22,395 nucleotides of DNA from contig JAMPYE010000008.1 of NCBI GenBank assembly GCA_023700825.1, forward strand, positions 1 through 22,395, in the 5' to 3' direction. Source of the DNA: Thermoanaerobaculia bacterium (GTDB lineage: Bacteria; Acidobacteriota; Thermoanaerobaculia; Gp7-AA8). This document shows positions 7,031-14,401 of this stretch, piece by piece; position 1 is the first letter of the stretch; the number at the start of each line of letters is the position of its first letter. Made by a program: the position numbers and the translations under genes. The notes below the pieces were generated by a model that did not search any database, was not told where the DNA came from, and saw nothing but the letters and a program-made list of their open reading frames with translations.

Positions 7031-7960
7031 ATGAAGAAGCTGGTCATCCACGAAGTCGGCCCCCGCGACGGGCTCCAGATCGAGAAGCAGGTCGTTCCGG
7101 GCGAGATGAAGCTCGGCTGGATCGAGATGCTGATGGCCTCGGGCGTCGACATCGTGCAGGTCGGCTCGTTCGTCAACCCGGCGAAGGTGCCGCAGATGGC
7201 CGACACCGACAACCTGTTCAACTTTCTCCGGAACTCGAAGCACCGGCGCGAAGGGGTCGTCCTCTCCGGCCTGGTGCTCAACGAGAAGGGGCTCGACCGT
7301 GCGCTCGAGTGCGGCGTCGAACTGATCTGCATGGGAGTCTCCGCGAGCGACACCCACAGCCGGAAGAACACCGGCATGGGCACCGAAGAGGCGCTCGGCC
7401 GGATCATCCCGATGGCGAAGCAGGCGCTCGCGGCGGGACGCCCGGTGCAGGTTTCCGTTCAGTCGGCGTTCGGCTGCGGCTTCGAAGGAGCGGTCCCGAG
7501 CGAGAACGTGATCTCGATCGTCGACCGCTATCTCGAGGCCGGGCTCAAGACGATCAGCCTCGCCGACACCGCGGGGCATGCGAATCCCCGCCAGGTGACC
7601 GAGCTCTACGAGGCGATCTTCGAGATCGCTCCCGACGTCGAGGCGTCGTGCCACTTCCACGACACGTACGGCATGGCGATGGCGAACTGCTTCGCTGCGC
7701 TCGAGGCAGGAGTCACCGGATTCGAGTCGGCCTTCGGCGGGCTGGGCGGCTGCCCGTTCACGAAGTTGAGCGGCGGCAACGTCTGCACCGAGGATCTCGT
7801 GCACATGCTGCAGCGCGCGGGACTGCGGATGGACATCGGCATCGACCCCCTGATCGTCGCCACGAAGGCGGCGGAAGCGTTCTTCGGCCGGCAGTTGCCC
7901 GGCGTGATTCATCGGACCGGTGTGATACCGGCCGGCGTTGCCGCCGGAATTGAGAATTGA
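7031..7960 (+). CDS. HMG-CoA lyase family protein with an apparent catalytic Glu-to-Gln change
   Basis: 309 aa DRE-TIM metallolyase of the hydroxymethylglutaryl-CoA lyase group, which cleaves a 3-hydroxy acyl-CoA into acetyl-CoA and a keto acid. Recognised: GPRDGLQ (residues 10-16; R12, D13), metal ligands H208 and H210 in CHFHDTYG, active-site Cys C241 in GLGGCPF, and N250. The position matching human E72 (in VIETTSFVSP) reads VQVGSFVNP, so a Gln (Q43) replaces the catalytic Glu. That makes a changed substrate or chemistry possible, although the remaining site is complete. AAGGAG lies 7 nt upstream of the ATG. The last residues (GIEN) and the TGA stop come from an octamer repeat. The CoA-transferase gene that follows suggests the acid is activated to, or released from, its CoA ester. 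Confidence 0.88.
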   Translation: MKKLVIHEVGPRDGLQIEKQVVPGEMKLGWIEMLMASGVDIVQVGSFVNPAKVPQMADTDNLFNFLRNSKHRREGVVLSGLVLNEKGLDRALECGVELICMGVSASDTHSRKNTGMGTEEALGRIIPMAKQALAAGRPVQVSVQSAFGCGFEGAVPSENVISIVDRYLEAGLKTISLADTAGHANPRQVTELYEAIFEIAPDVEASCHFHDTYGMAMANCFAALEAGVTGFESAFGGLGGCPFTKLSGGNVCTEDLVHMLQRAGLRMDIGIDPLIVATKAAEAFFGRQLPGVIHRTGVIPAGVAAGIEN

Positions 7961-8070
7961 AGAATTGAGAATTGAGAGATGGCATCGCTGAGAGATTGAG
8001 AAAGCTTGCAGGCAGGTGATCGGGCAGTCGCCCGCGCATCCGCCATCTCTCAATTCTCAATTCTCAATTC
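7947..8070. repeat. Inverted intergenic element with AATTGAGA octamer arrays
   Basis: The left arm (7947-7983) is built of AATTGAGA units; the right arm (8042-8070) is the reverse complement. Positions 7962-7983 and 8042-8063 form a perfect 22-bp inverted repeat enclosing 58 bp. The left arm begins inside the lyase gene and supplies its TGA stop; the right arm ends just before the GGAG (8073-8076) of the CoA-transferase gene. A related single arm occurs at 16495-16527. The structure could stall or process the transcript between the two genes. Confidence 0.95.
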
Positions 8071-8082
8071 GCGGAGCCCCAA

Positions 8083-9312
8083 ATGCCTCCTACGAAACTG
8101 CTCTCCAACATCCGCGTCCTCGACCTGACCAACGTCCTCGCCGGGCCGTTCGCGACCGAGCTTCTCGCCCTCTGCGGCGCGGAGGTGATCAAGGTCGAGA
8201 ACCCCGACGGCGGCGATCTCGCGCGCAAGCTCGGAGCCGTTCCCAAGCTCAACAAGGAGCTGATGGGGACGAGCTTCCTCGCGCAGAACGCGAACAAGAA
8301 GTCGCTGACGCTGAACATGAAGGTGCCGTCGGCGAAGAAGGCGTTCCTCAAGCTCGCCGAGACGGCCGACGTCGTCGTCGAGAACTTCCGCCCCGGAGTC
8401 ATGGACCGCCTCGGCATCGGCTGGAGCGTTCTCTCGGCGCTCAATCCGCGCATCGTCTACTGCGCGATCTCGGGCTTCGGCCAGACGGGGCCGGACGCCG
8501 AGAAGCCGGCGTACGACCAGATCATCCAGGGCCTGAGCGGCGTCATGGCGATCAACGGCGACGAGCGGCTCAACCCGCTACGTGCCGGCTTCCCCGTCTG
8601 CGACACCGTCGGCGGGCTCAACGCCGCCTTCGCGATCATGGGCGCGCTCTACCATCGCGAACGCACCGGCGAAGGGCAGTTCATCGACGTCGCGATGCTC
8701 GACTCGATCATGCCGCTCATGGGCTGGGTCGCCGCGAACCTCCTGATCGGCGGCGTGCAGCCGCAGCTGTTAGGCAACGACAACTTCACGGCGGCCCCGT
8801 CAGGGACGTTCGTCACGAAGGACGGCTACATCAACATCGCTGCGAACCAGCAGCAGCAGTGGGAAATCCTCTGCGCCCTCATCGGCGCCCCTGAGCTGAC
8901 GACCGACCCTCGCTTCCAGGAGCGCGACACCCGCAAGAACAACCGCGCGCTGCTGACGCCACTGATCGAAGAGAAGCTCGAGCAGCACGGCACGCAGCAC
9001 TGGGTCGACCTCCTCAACGCGAAGGGCGTCCCTTCGGGCGATATCCTGAGCCTCGAGGCCGCGCTCGAGCAGCCGCAGATCAAGCACCGCGAGAGCATCC
9101 GGGCAGTCCACGAGGAGACGATCGGCGACATCCGCGTCTTCAACGTGACCGCGAAGTTCGGGAAGACCCCCGCGTCGGTCGACGCGCCACCGCCTCGCCT
9201 CTCCGCCCACACCTTCGAGATCCTCCGCTCGATCGGCCTGACCGAGAGGGAGATCGAAGCGATGCGCGCGGAGAGGGCGGTCGGCGAAGTCAGGGAACTG
9301 GCGAAGGCGTAA
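8083..9312 (+). CDS. CaiB/BaiF family class III CoA-transferase
   Basis: 409 aa, the normal length of the family, which moves CoA between carboxylic acids through an aspartyl-CoA anhydride intermediate. The N-terminal Rossmann-like segment is typical (RVLDLTNVLAGPFAT, residues 11-25; GAEVIKVENPDGGD near 32-45), as is VVVENFRPGVMDRLG near residue 105. The catalytic Asp is most likely D174 in VCDTVGG, matching the GDS position of formyl-CoA transferase. GGAG is 6 nt before the ATG. It follows the HMG-CoA-lyase-like gene on the same strand, so the pair probably works on one acyl-CoA. Substrate is unknown. A diverged copy of its last 30 or so codons is found at 16337-16430, at the far end of the accessory island that begins after this gene. 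Confidence 0.92.
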   Translation: MPPTKLLSNIRVLDLTNVLAGPFATELLALCGAEVIKVENPDGGDLARKLGAVPKLNKELMGTSFLAQNANKKSLTLNMKVPSAKKAFLKLAETADVVVENFRPGVMDRLGIGWSVLSALNPRIVYCAISGFGQTGPDAEKPAYDQIIQGLSGVMAINGDERLNPLRAGFPVCDTVGGLNAAFAIMGALYHRERTGEGQFIDVAMLDSIMPLMGWVAANLLIGGVQPQLLGNDNFTAAPSGTFVTKDGYINIAANQQQQWEILCALIGAPELTTDPRFQERDTRKNNRALLTPLIEEKLEQHGTQHWVDLLNAKGVPSGDILSLEAALEQPQIKHRESIRAVHEETIGDIRVFNVTAKFGKTPASVDAPPPRLSAHTFEILRSIGLTEREIEAMRAERAVGEVRELAKA

Positions 9313-9452
9313 GAGAACGCAGCCGCATCTGCACTCTGAGTGCTACGGCATCTCTTCGAGATTCCGTGCGATCTGCTCCCTCACCCGAGAGGTAGAGCGG
9401 GAAACGGGAACTGCGGGTTGATTGAAGTCCGAAGCTCCGACCCCATCTCCGT
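9313..9452. other. Island left edge: intergenic DNA with an isolated RAYT terminal module
   Basis: After the CoA-transferase stop there is no gene. GCACT-CTG-AGTGC (9331-9343) is a small hairpin without a T tract. From 9384 to 9444 lies the first copy of the transposon terminal module (GAGGTAGAGCGGGAAA, then GAAGTCCGAAG, then CGACCCC), but without transposase sequence on its inner side, so it is a leftover end or a nested insertion site. Confidence 0.6.
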
Positions 9453-9617
9453 CGTGTACGCCGTGACGATCCACTCGAAGCGCCTAACGACCTCGCCGAG
9501 CAGTTCGAGGAACTCTCGCCGATCGCCGTCGTCGAGAAAGATGTCGCACCGATCATTGCCGCGAGACGTGATGTGGTAGACGGCCCCGGGGTACTCGATT
9601 CTCATCGCTCGTGCCAT
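9381..9617 (-). pseudogene. RAYT transposase 5' fragment
   Basis: From the ATG at 9617 the frame encodes MARAMRIEYPGAVYHITSRG and continues to VTAY, nearly identical to residues 1-54 of the intact transposase. It then runs into terminal-module sequence and ends at 9381 after 78 codons. The break comes directly before the HUH motif, so no catalytic residue remains. One difference from the intact copy is Cys for Arg in NDRRD. Confidence 0.85.
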
Positions 9618-9793
9618 GCACCGAGGATCCCTCGGTTTGTCACCCTTTCCGAGGGATCCGGCGAAATCGAGGCGGAATCGGCCCGAAAGCTCCTCGGAAT
9701 GGAAACGGTTGCCGTCGGGTCTTCCTCGAATCTACGAGGGGTAGAGTGGAGAATCGGAGTTGCGTGTTGACCGAAGTCCGAAGCTGTGACCCC
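9453..9793 (-). mobile_element. Non-autonomous RAYT derivative, unit A (transposase 5' end plus leader)
   Basis: This 341-bp unit matches the start and leader of the full RAYT at 13263-14216. It keeps about the first 54 codons of the transposase (9453-9617), the leader with a REP-like hairpin, and the terminal module (9731-9793, ending GTGACCCC). It lacks the HUH and Tyr residues and cannot transpose alone. It is the same kind of truncation as unit C at 14402-14721. Confidence 0.8.
9625..9659. repeat. REP-like palindrome upstream of RAYT fragment A
   Basis: GGATCCCTCGG (9625-9635) and CCGAGGGATCC (9649-9659) form a perfect 11-bp stem around a 13-nt loop, 8 nt upstream of the fragment's ATG. 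The same hairpin, with a mismatch near its base, lies at the same place in the other two RAYT units (14225-14257 and 14554-14586). RAYT proteins are known to bind and process such palindromes. Confidence 0.85.
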
Positions 9794-9900
9794 ATCTGCG
9801 ATCTGCGCGAATTCGCGCGTGTGCCCTATTACGCTGCGTAGCAGGCCACTGTCAGACCTAACGTGGGCGAATGGCCTATTTCGTGAGTGCTGCAAGGTCG

Positions 9901-12048
9901 CTACGGAATCGGTTCAATCACGTCGACCTTACATTCCCTCCCGGAGTAGTACGAGCATTGGCTCTGTCGTCGGACCACCCGCTTGCAGAACGAATAGGGA
10001 GGAGTCTGATCATTGGGCATTATCCGCTCGGGATAGCACCCGATCCATACTTCGTCCGCCGCATCGATCGTTGTCGAAAAGTCATCGACCAGTTGATCGT
10101 CGAGGTACACGCGGTAGCGGACGTTCGACGGGATCCCCTCGATACGGCCCGCATAGAAACTCAGGACCCGGTAGTATTTGCCGTCAAGGATCGGTGCGGA
10201 CACCGTGTTAGTGTAATTCGCGAACCAAGGGTAATAGCGCCAGTACGTCTCCTCGATCTGCAGCGAGACGCCGTGCAGGGCGTTGTTCTCGATAGACGAG
10301 TCCATGTCGACGCGCAGCCGGGATGGACGTGATGCCGTGACCTCCACCGAGAACTCGTACAGTGTTACGCCCCGTCCCGCAGTGTCCTCCAGTCGGAGCG
10401 TGGCGGGGTACGTGCCCGGCGCCAGATGAAGCTCACTTAAGGCGACATTACTGTCATAGAGGAATCCGATCGTCGCATTAACGGACCGCCGTGAACTGAC
10501 GAGCGGAACTCCCGCGACGGTCACCACGACCGAGTAGTCGGCGAGGTACTGGAGCGGATCGGGCGCGTCAGCCCGGAGCCACGGCTTCGGATCGACACCA
10601 TCGTCGAGCGCGAAGTTGCAAATATAGTAGGAGAAGTGCAAGTGGGATGCGCACGACTGTCCAGAATTGTCCGCTTCGGCGAACTGCTCGCCAGCGCGCA
10701 CCTGCGTCCGCGCACTGTACTCCGCGGCATTCGGAGTATTGAGGTGCGAGTACCGGGTGAGATTCCCGTCATAGTGACGAAGCTCGATGAAGTGCCCCCG
10801 GCTGTAATAGTTAAGCACCTTCCCGCTCGGGCACTGGAGCGGCGTCGGACGGGGGCGATACGGGTCGTCCGCAACGGTCTCAATCATCCCATCTTCAGCA
10901 GCGTATAGCGGGTCGCTGGTGTACGAGCGAAGGTCGATAGCCAGATGGCGATTAGGTTGCGCCCGCTTGTAGTCTCGTCCCGCGACGAAGATCGATCCGT
11001 CCGCGTTGTAGATGTTGTGCGCAGTCGGGTTCGTTAAGCGCCGCGGTAGGGCGAAGTCCATGATCGCCCGGACGTGAAAGGTACCTGTGCTCGTCGCGCG
11101 AGACAAGCCCGTTGCGGGTTCTTGGACGTCGAGCCTGGTAAATCCGCACAGTTCAGAGTTTTTTTTTGACAGGAGAACCTTAATCGTTACCGAGTAGATG
11201 TATGCCTTCGCCTGCGACGGCGCGAGCCCTGAAGCCTTCGCGCTCGCCGCACCAGGATCGCTTGGGTCAACGTAGTCCGCGGGGATCGTCGCTGTGAGAA
11301 TTCCAGTAGCCGGGTTGAAGGAGGTGCTGAGGGAGACGTAGTCCACATCGTCTTCGCCGAAGAGTTCCACGAGCATCGTGGGGTTGTTCGTGGGCGAAAG
11401 GAGTGGTTTCAAGTCGTTTGGCAAGGCGATGTTGACGGAGAAGGACGAGGACGGCTTGCGGTCGAATTCAACTCTGGACAGCGTGACGGAGACCGCGCTG
11501 CCTGCTTTCGTCGCCGTGAGGTGGTTCAGTAGCCACTTCCGCTCCAGCGGCGAAGCGGTCTGCGTGAGCCTGACTGCCATCGACCCGCCGGAGGGATCGG
11601 GGCCGAGCCTGATCGAGAGGCCGCCCGCAGTAAGGGTTCCGCCGGAAGCTTGGATGTCGCCATTCGCGGACGCGATGGGGACGACGGCATTCGCGGTCAC
11701 TCGGATCCGCTCTTCGAATAGCGTCGTATCACTGCCGCGTTGTTCGCCGTGGCGTACGACACTCAGCGCGTACTCGCCGCTTAGTGTGCTTTCTGGGATT
11801 CGAAGTGTCACATCGTCCGTGCCGATGGCGTTCGGCTCCAAAGTCGACTCCCCGAGGCGGAACGTGAGCGACTGCAACTGGCCGGAGTTGAACCGTTCCT
11901 TCCCGTGAAGTTCGAGGATTTCCCCCGCAACGTAGGGCTCATTTGGGGTGACGTGGCGAAGTTCGATCGGGTGCGCCGTGCTGCCGTCAGCCATAGTAGG
12001 CTGCACGAGGACGAGCAGAATGAAAAGGGAGCACAGTCGTCGGAGCAC
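9901..12048 (-). CDS. Secreted M23 (lysostaphin-type) metallopeptidase with flanking beta-rich domains
   Basis: 715 aa with a signal peptide (MLRRLCSLFILLVLVQPTMA, cleavage near residue 20-22). Residues ~25-330 look beta-rich, with an IPT/Ig-like N-terminal part. The M23 domain follows, with zinc ligands H368 and D372 (HLAID) and H469-L-H471 (SHLHF), plus the conserved YSHLN segment between them. The C-terminal ~230 residues are beta-rich and Cys-containing, function unknown. M23 enzymes usually cut peptide crosslinks of peptidoglycan or Gly-rich proteins; the target here is unknown. The GTG at 12048 is chosen because AGAGG lies 7 nt upstream and the signal peptide then starts at residue 1; TTG 12069 is an alternative. 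A run of nine A bases encodes residues 294-297. Codon use is less GC-biased than in the metabolic cluster, supporting transfer. Confidence 0.85.
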   Translation of the reverse strand: MLRRLCSLFILLVLVQPTMADGSTAHPIELRHVTPNEPYVAGEILELHGKERFNSGQLQSLTFRLGESTLEPNAIGTDDVTLRIPESTLSGEYALSVVRHGEQRGSDTTLFEERIRVTANAVVPIASANGDIQASGGTLTAGGLSIRLGPDPSGGSMAVRLTQTASPLERKWLLNHLTATKAGSAVSVTLSRVEFDRKPSSSFSVNIALPNDLKPLLSPTNNPTMLVELFGEDDVDYVSLSTSFNPATGILTATIPADYVDPSDPGAASAKASGLAPSQAKAYIYSVTIKVLLSKKNSELCGFTRLDVQEPATGLSRATSTGTFHVRAIMDFALPRRLTNPTAHNIYNADGSIFVAGRDYKRAQPNRHLAIDLRSYTSDPLYAAEDGMIETVADDPYRPRPTPLQCPSGKVLNYYSRGHFIELRHYDGNLTRYSHLNTPNAAEYSARTQVRAGEQFAEADNSGQSCASHLHFSYYICNFALDDGVDPKPWLRADAPDPLQYLADYSVVVTVAGVPLVSSRRSVNATIGFLYDSNVALSELHLAPGTYPATLRLEDTAGRGVTLYEFSVEVTASRPSRLRVDMDSSIENNALHGVSLQIEETYWRYYPWFANYTNTVSAPILDGKYYRVLSFYAGRIEGIPSNVRYRVYLDDQLVDDFSTTIDAADEVWIGCYPERIMPNDQTPPYSFCKRVVRRQSQCSYYSGRECKVDVIEPIP

Positions 12049-12079
12049 AGACACACCTCTTTTGCTCAAAATTCTTCGG

Positions 12080-12085
12080 ATTCTA
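12080..12085 (-). promoter_or_regulatory. Candidate -10 box (TAGAAT) for the M23 peptidase gene
   Basis: Read on the minus strand, TAGAAT lies about 30 nt before the GTG start. No good -35 is visible 16-18 nt further up, so support is modest. Confidence 0.3.
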
Positions 12086-12121
12086 ACCTGACACTGACTG
12101 CCGCTATTCCGCATCGGAAAA

Positions 12122-12139
12122 CGAAGAAGTAATTCTTCG
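12122..12139. promoter_or_regulatory. Perfect palindrome upstream of the M23 gene, possible operator
   Basis: CGAAGAA-GTAA-TTCTTCG is a perfect 7-bp inverted repeat with a 4-nt spacer, about 75 nt upstream of the M23 start and just upstream of the candidate promoter. GAAGAATT recurs once more closer to the promoter (12070-12078, minus strand). A binding site for a dimeric regulator is possible. The rest of the 12049-12301 stretch holds no recognisable gene. Confidence 0.35.
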
Positions 12140-12301
12140 TCGGAAGCGCCCTCCATCGGTCTCGTCCCCCTAACTGTCACAAATCCGATGGTAGACCCCT
12201 TCTGCCTTCTGCGCCCAAGCGTCGTCCTCGCCGGCCTTTGCCCGGGATGATGATGCACATCGACGGCAGCACGCACGCGTGGCTTGGACCGTCATGGCCC
12301 G

Positions 12302-12339
12302 AAAAGCGAAAGGGCTGCCGACCGAGTGGCCTGCAGCCC
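12302..12339 (-). terminator. Intrinsic-terminator-like hairpin downstream of the 12371-13006 gene remnant
   Basis: On the minus strand GGGCTGC (12339-12333) and GCAGCCC (12318-12312) form a 7-bp stem with a 14-nt loop, followed by TTTCGCTTTT. It lies about 30 nt after the stop codon of the gene fragment at 12371, the right place and orientation for a terminator. Confidence 0.6.
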
Positions 12340-12370
12340 GATCAATCATTTGGCTTTACGTAGAAGTGCA

Positions 12371-13006
12371 TCAGTCTGACTTGTGCTTGGCATGAGCCTC
12401 TGCATGCCACTGTCGGATGGTCTGCTCTGTGGGGAGAGAATCACCCGCATCGCGCAACATCGCCTTCCACCACTCAGGAACTTTCGGGTTCTTGAGCACT
12501 GACGAAAGTGTAGCCTCGGCTTGTCGCCGGTTGTGAAGTCGCCCCTCTAGATCTTCGCCTCCGAGCGACGCCACTCGGCGAACCTCGAATGCAACGCGCG
12601 CGATTTCAGGAGCCACAGGGCTATTCGCGTGCACGCGCAATAACTCCTCAGTAGTACCTACGAAATCCTGAATCTCCGTAGCGCGAACATGCAGCAGCGC
12701 GTAGGGTGCGTAGCCAGAACCGGGATACTTTTTGACGACATCCTCGGCGAGCGTCGCCTTGCCCCAGCTGTGCACAGTCCATGCTCGATCAAGCAATCTC
12801 ATACTCTCCCAGACTTGCTTATCAACGCCGGTCGGCTCGATGACTTCAAAGGCTGCGGAGGTCGAGTCGACGGACTTCTTTCCGGCGCCTTGAAGCAGTT
12901 CCTCGACGATAGCCCGCTTGCCGGCGTCGCTTTCCTCCTCCGCCAGCAACTGCTCGGTTTCTTTTGTAACTTCCGCGAACACCACACTCAGAGATGCTCA
13001 GAGATG
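12371..13006 (-). pseudogene. C-terminal part of a secreted protein of unknown function, frameshifted and apparently split by the RAYT
   Basis: The frame 12985-12371 encodes 204 aa homologous to the C-terminal half of the intact protein at 15264-16301. Matching landmarks are (E)-x-P-x-GVD followed by W, a PxSxYAPYA helix pair (PGSGYAPYALL against PDSRYAPYAAL) and a following SP(V/I)AP. No N-terminal domain or signal peptide precedes it. Just upstream, CTCAGAGATG is duplicated in tandem (12987-13006); removing one copy joins the upstream frame (EEKSEALAASLS) smoothly to VVFAEVTKETEQ, so a 10-bp duplication appears to have shifted the frame. The matching N-terminal part lies at 14688-15047, beyond the transposase. 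Function unknown; the helical part resembles TPR-like repeats of envelope proteins. Confidence 0.65.
12987..13006. repeat. 10-bp tandem duplication (CTCAGAGATG x2)
   Basis: Two perfect adjacent copies, 12987-12996 and 12997-13006. The length is not a multiple of three and the duplication sits exactly where the reading frame of the minus-strand gene changes, consistent with a recent slippage mutation. Confidence 0.9.
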
Positions 13007-13262
13007 CGGCCAGTGCTTCGGACTTCTCCTCACTGTCGGGCAAGATTGTCTCATCGAAGCTGTTCCTCGAGATTGGGAAGGCGGCTCGGGAGACGCACAG
13101 CCGCAAAGCCCCGTTCAGGCGCAGGTCTCTTCGTTCCGCCGCCTGATTCGCAGCGTCGTCGGGCCCTCGGCGCCGGGTACAAGCCACGCCGCGGCCAGCG
13201 CGTCGCCGACGCGAAGTGCGGTGTTCGTGGAGTGCTGAAGCGGTCGAGCGTCGCGTCTCTGC
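13007..13262. other. Stretch between RAYT 3' end and the split gene, no assigned gene
   Basis: On the minus strand a short open segment (13115-13237) encodes a plausible-looking peptide (VGDALAAAWLVPGAEG) with GC-rich third positions but has no start or partner. CTTCGGACTTC at 13016-13026 is the inverted form of the GAAGTCCGAAG core of the RAYT terminal modules and may mark the other end of the element, or be chance. Confidence 0.35.
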
Positions 13263-14216
13263 TCAGCCGAGAGCCGCGCAGGCGGTATCGACCATTCGAC
13301 GCAGCTCCGGGTCGCCGCGGAGCGCACGTTCGGCCTCGTCGATGAGATCGCTCACTCTCCCGGAGCTCCGCAACCGCAAGGCCCCCGCGATCGATCGGAG
13401 CCGGTGCAGCCCTTCGTACCAGCCGAGCCAGGCGGCGAGCATTCGCGCGGCCCCTCCGTGGGATTCGCGAATCTCCCGCGCCGAGGTGCGGAACGCGCCG
13501 GCCACGGCCTCTACGATCGTCGCCATCTTCGGCCGTCCGACCGTGCGCTGTACCGACGGATGCTCGTCGCTCCGCAATTTCGACTCGACGATCTTGCGCA
13601 TCGACGCGATCCACTCTTCCGTCCCGAGATAGAGTTGCCGCTGCACCTGGTCGAACAGCCGCTCCTCGGAGCTGAGCTTCTCCTCGACGTAGGCCATGTA
13701 GTTCTCCCGCCAATCCTCGGCCTCACCAAAAAGCGCGGCGATCTCACCGACTTTCAGCCACTCGGGAGCAGCTTCGTAGCCAGCCGTGGCGCGGTAGCTC
13801 GACCACACGTACTGCTCGGGCCGCTCGACCATCTTCGCCCGCACCGGGTTCAGCACGACGTAGCGCAGCAGCTCGAGGTAGTACGACTCCTTCTCGACCA
13901 GAAACGCATGGAACCGGTCGCCGAGCAGGTGCCCCCATCGTTTGTGCGTCCGATTGAACCACGCCGCGTAGCTCCCGTTGAGCCACTGCATTCCCCGCGA
14001 GAGCGTCGGCGTCGGTGTCTCGATGACCAGGTGAAAGTGATTGGTCATCAACGTGTACGCCGTGACGATCCAGCCGAAACGCCTAACAACTTCGCCGAGC
14101 AGTTCGAGGAACTCTCGCCGATCGCCGTCGTCGAGAAAGATGTCGCGCCGATCGTTACCACGCGACGTGATGTGGTAGACGGCCCCGGAGTACTCGATTC
14201 TCATCGCTCGTGCCAT
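13263..14216 (-). CDS. REP-associated tyrosine transposase (RAYT, Y1_Tnp/HUH superfamily)
   Basis: 317 aa single-strand DNA transposase related to IS200/IS605 TnpA. The HUH metal motif is H60-F-H62 (TNHFHLVIE). The catalytic Tyr is most likely Y119 in LRYVVLNPVRAKMV, the usual Y...NPVRA context of the family. The N-terminus (AVYHITSRGNDRRDIFLDD) is typical. Residues ~205-317 form a helical C-terminal domain resembling DnaA-C/HTH-like extensions seen in other RAYTs. ATG 14216 is used; a second ATG four codons on is an alternative. The gene appears intact. It is preceded by a REP-like hairpin and terminal module that are repeated at units A and C. It lies between the two parts of a secreted-protein gene that it seems to have split. 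Confidence 0.93.
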   Translation of the reverse strand: MARAMRIEYSGAVYHITSRGNDRRDIFLDDGDRREFLELLGEVVRRFGWIVTAYTLMTNHFHLVIETPTPTLSRGMQWLNGSYAAWFNRTHKRWGHLLGDRFHAFLVEKESYYLELLRYVVLNPVRAKMVERPEQYVWSSYRATAGYEAAPEWLKVGEIAALFGEAEDWRENYMAYVEEKLSSEERLFDQVQRQLYLGTEEWIASMRKIVESKLRSDEHPSVQRTVGRPKMATIVEAVAGAFRTSAREIRESHGGAARMLAAWLGWYEGLHRLRSIAGALRLRSSGRVSDLIDEAERALRGDPELRRMVDTACAALG

Positions 14217-14224
14217 GCACCGAG

Positions 14225-14257
14225 GATCCCTCGGTTGGCCACGATTTCCGAGGGAAC
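14225..14257. repeat. REP-like hairpin upstream of the intact RAYT
   Basis: CCCTCGG (14228-14234) and CCGAGGG (14248-14254) pair perfectly, and the stem can extend at its base with a mismatch. It sits 8 nt from the transposase ATG and so could also affect its translation, allowing self-regulation by the transposase. Confidence 0.8.
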
Positions 14258-14401
14258 CGGCGAAATCGACACAGAATCGACCCGAAAGCTCCTCGGAATG
14301 GAAACTGTGGCCTTCGAGTCCCAGTCGAATCTACGAGAGGTAGAGCGAGGAATGAGACTCACCGGTTGACCGAAGTCCGAAGGTGTGACCCCGTCTGCGC
14401 A

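Larger units (their letters stand above)
13263..14392 (-). mobile_element. Full RAYT element, unit B (transposase, REP hairpin, terminal module)
   Basis: The unit comprises the intact transposase, a ~115-bp leader and the terminal module 14331-14392 (GAGGTAGAGCG, GAAGTCCGAAG, GTGACCCC). The outer edge at the transposase 3' end is not defined from sequence; it may extend to about 13016. It directly abuts truncated unit C. Confidence 0.7.

Noticed and set aside
13016..13026. CTTCGGACTTC as the definite left end of the RAYT element
   Set aside because: It is an 11-bp inverted match to the terminal-module core, but the rest of the module is not conserved and the bases also fit a plausible coding frame, so the boundary is left open.
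13115..13327. Small minus-strand open frame downstream of the transposase
   Set aside because: Part of the peptide looks natural, but it overlaps the transposase 3' end, has no RBS and no recognised homologue.
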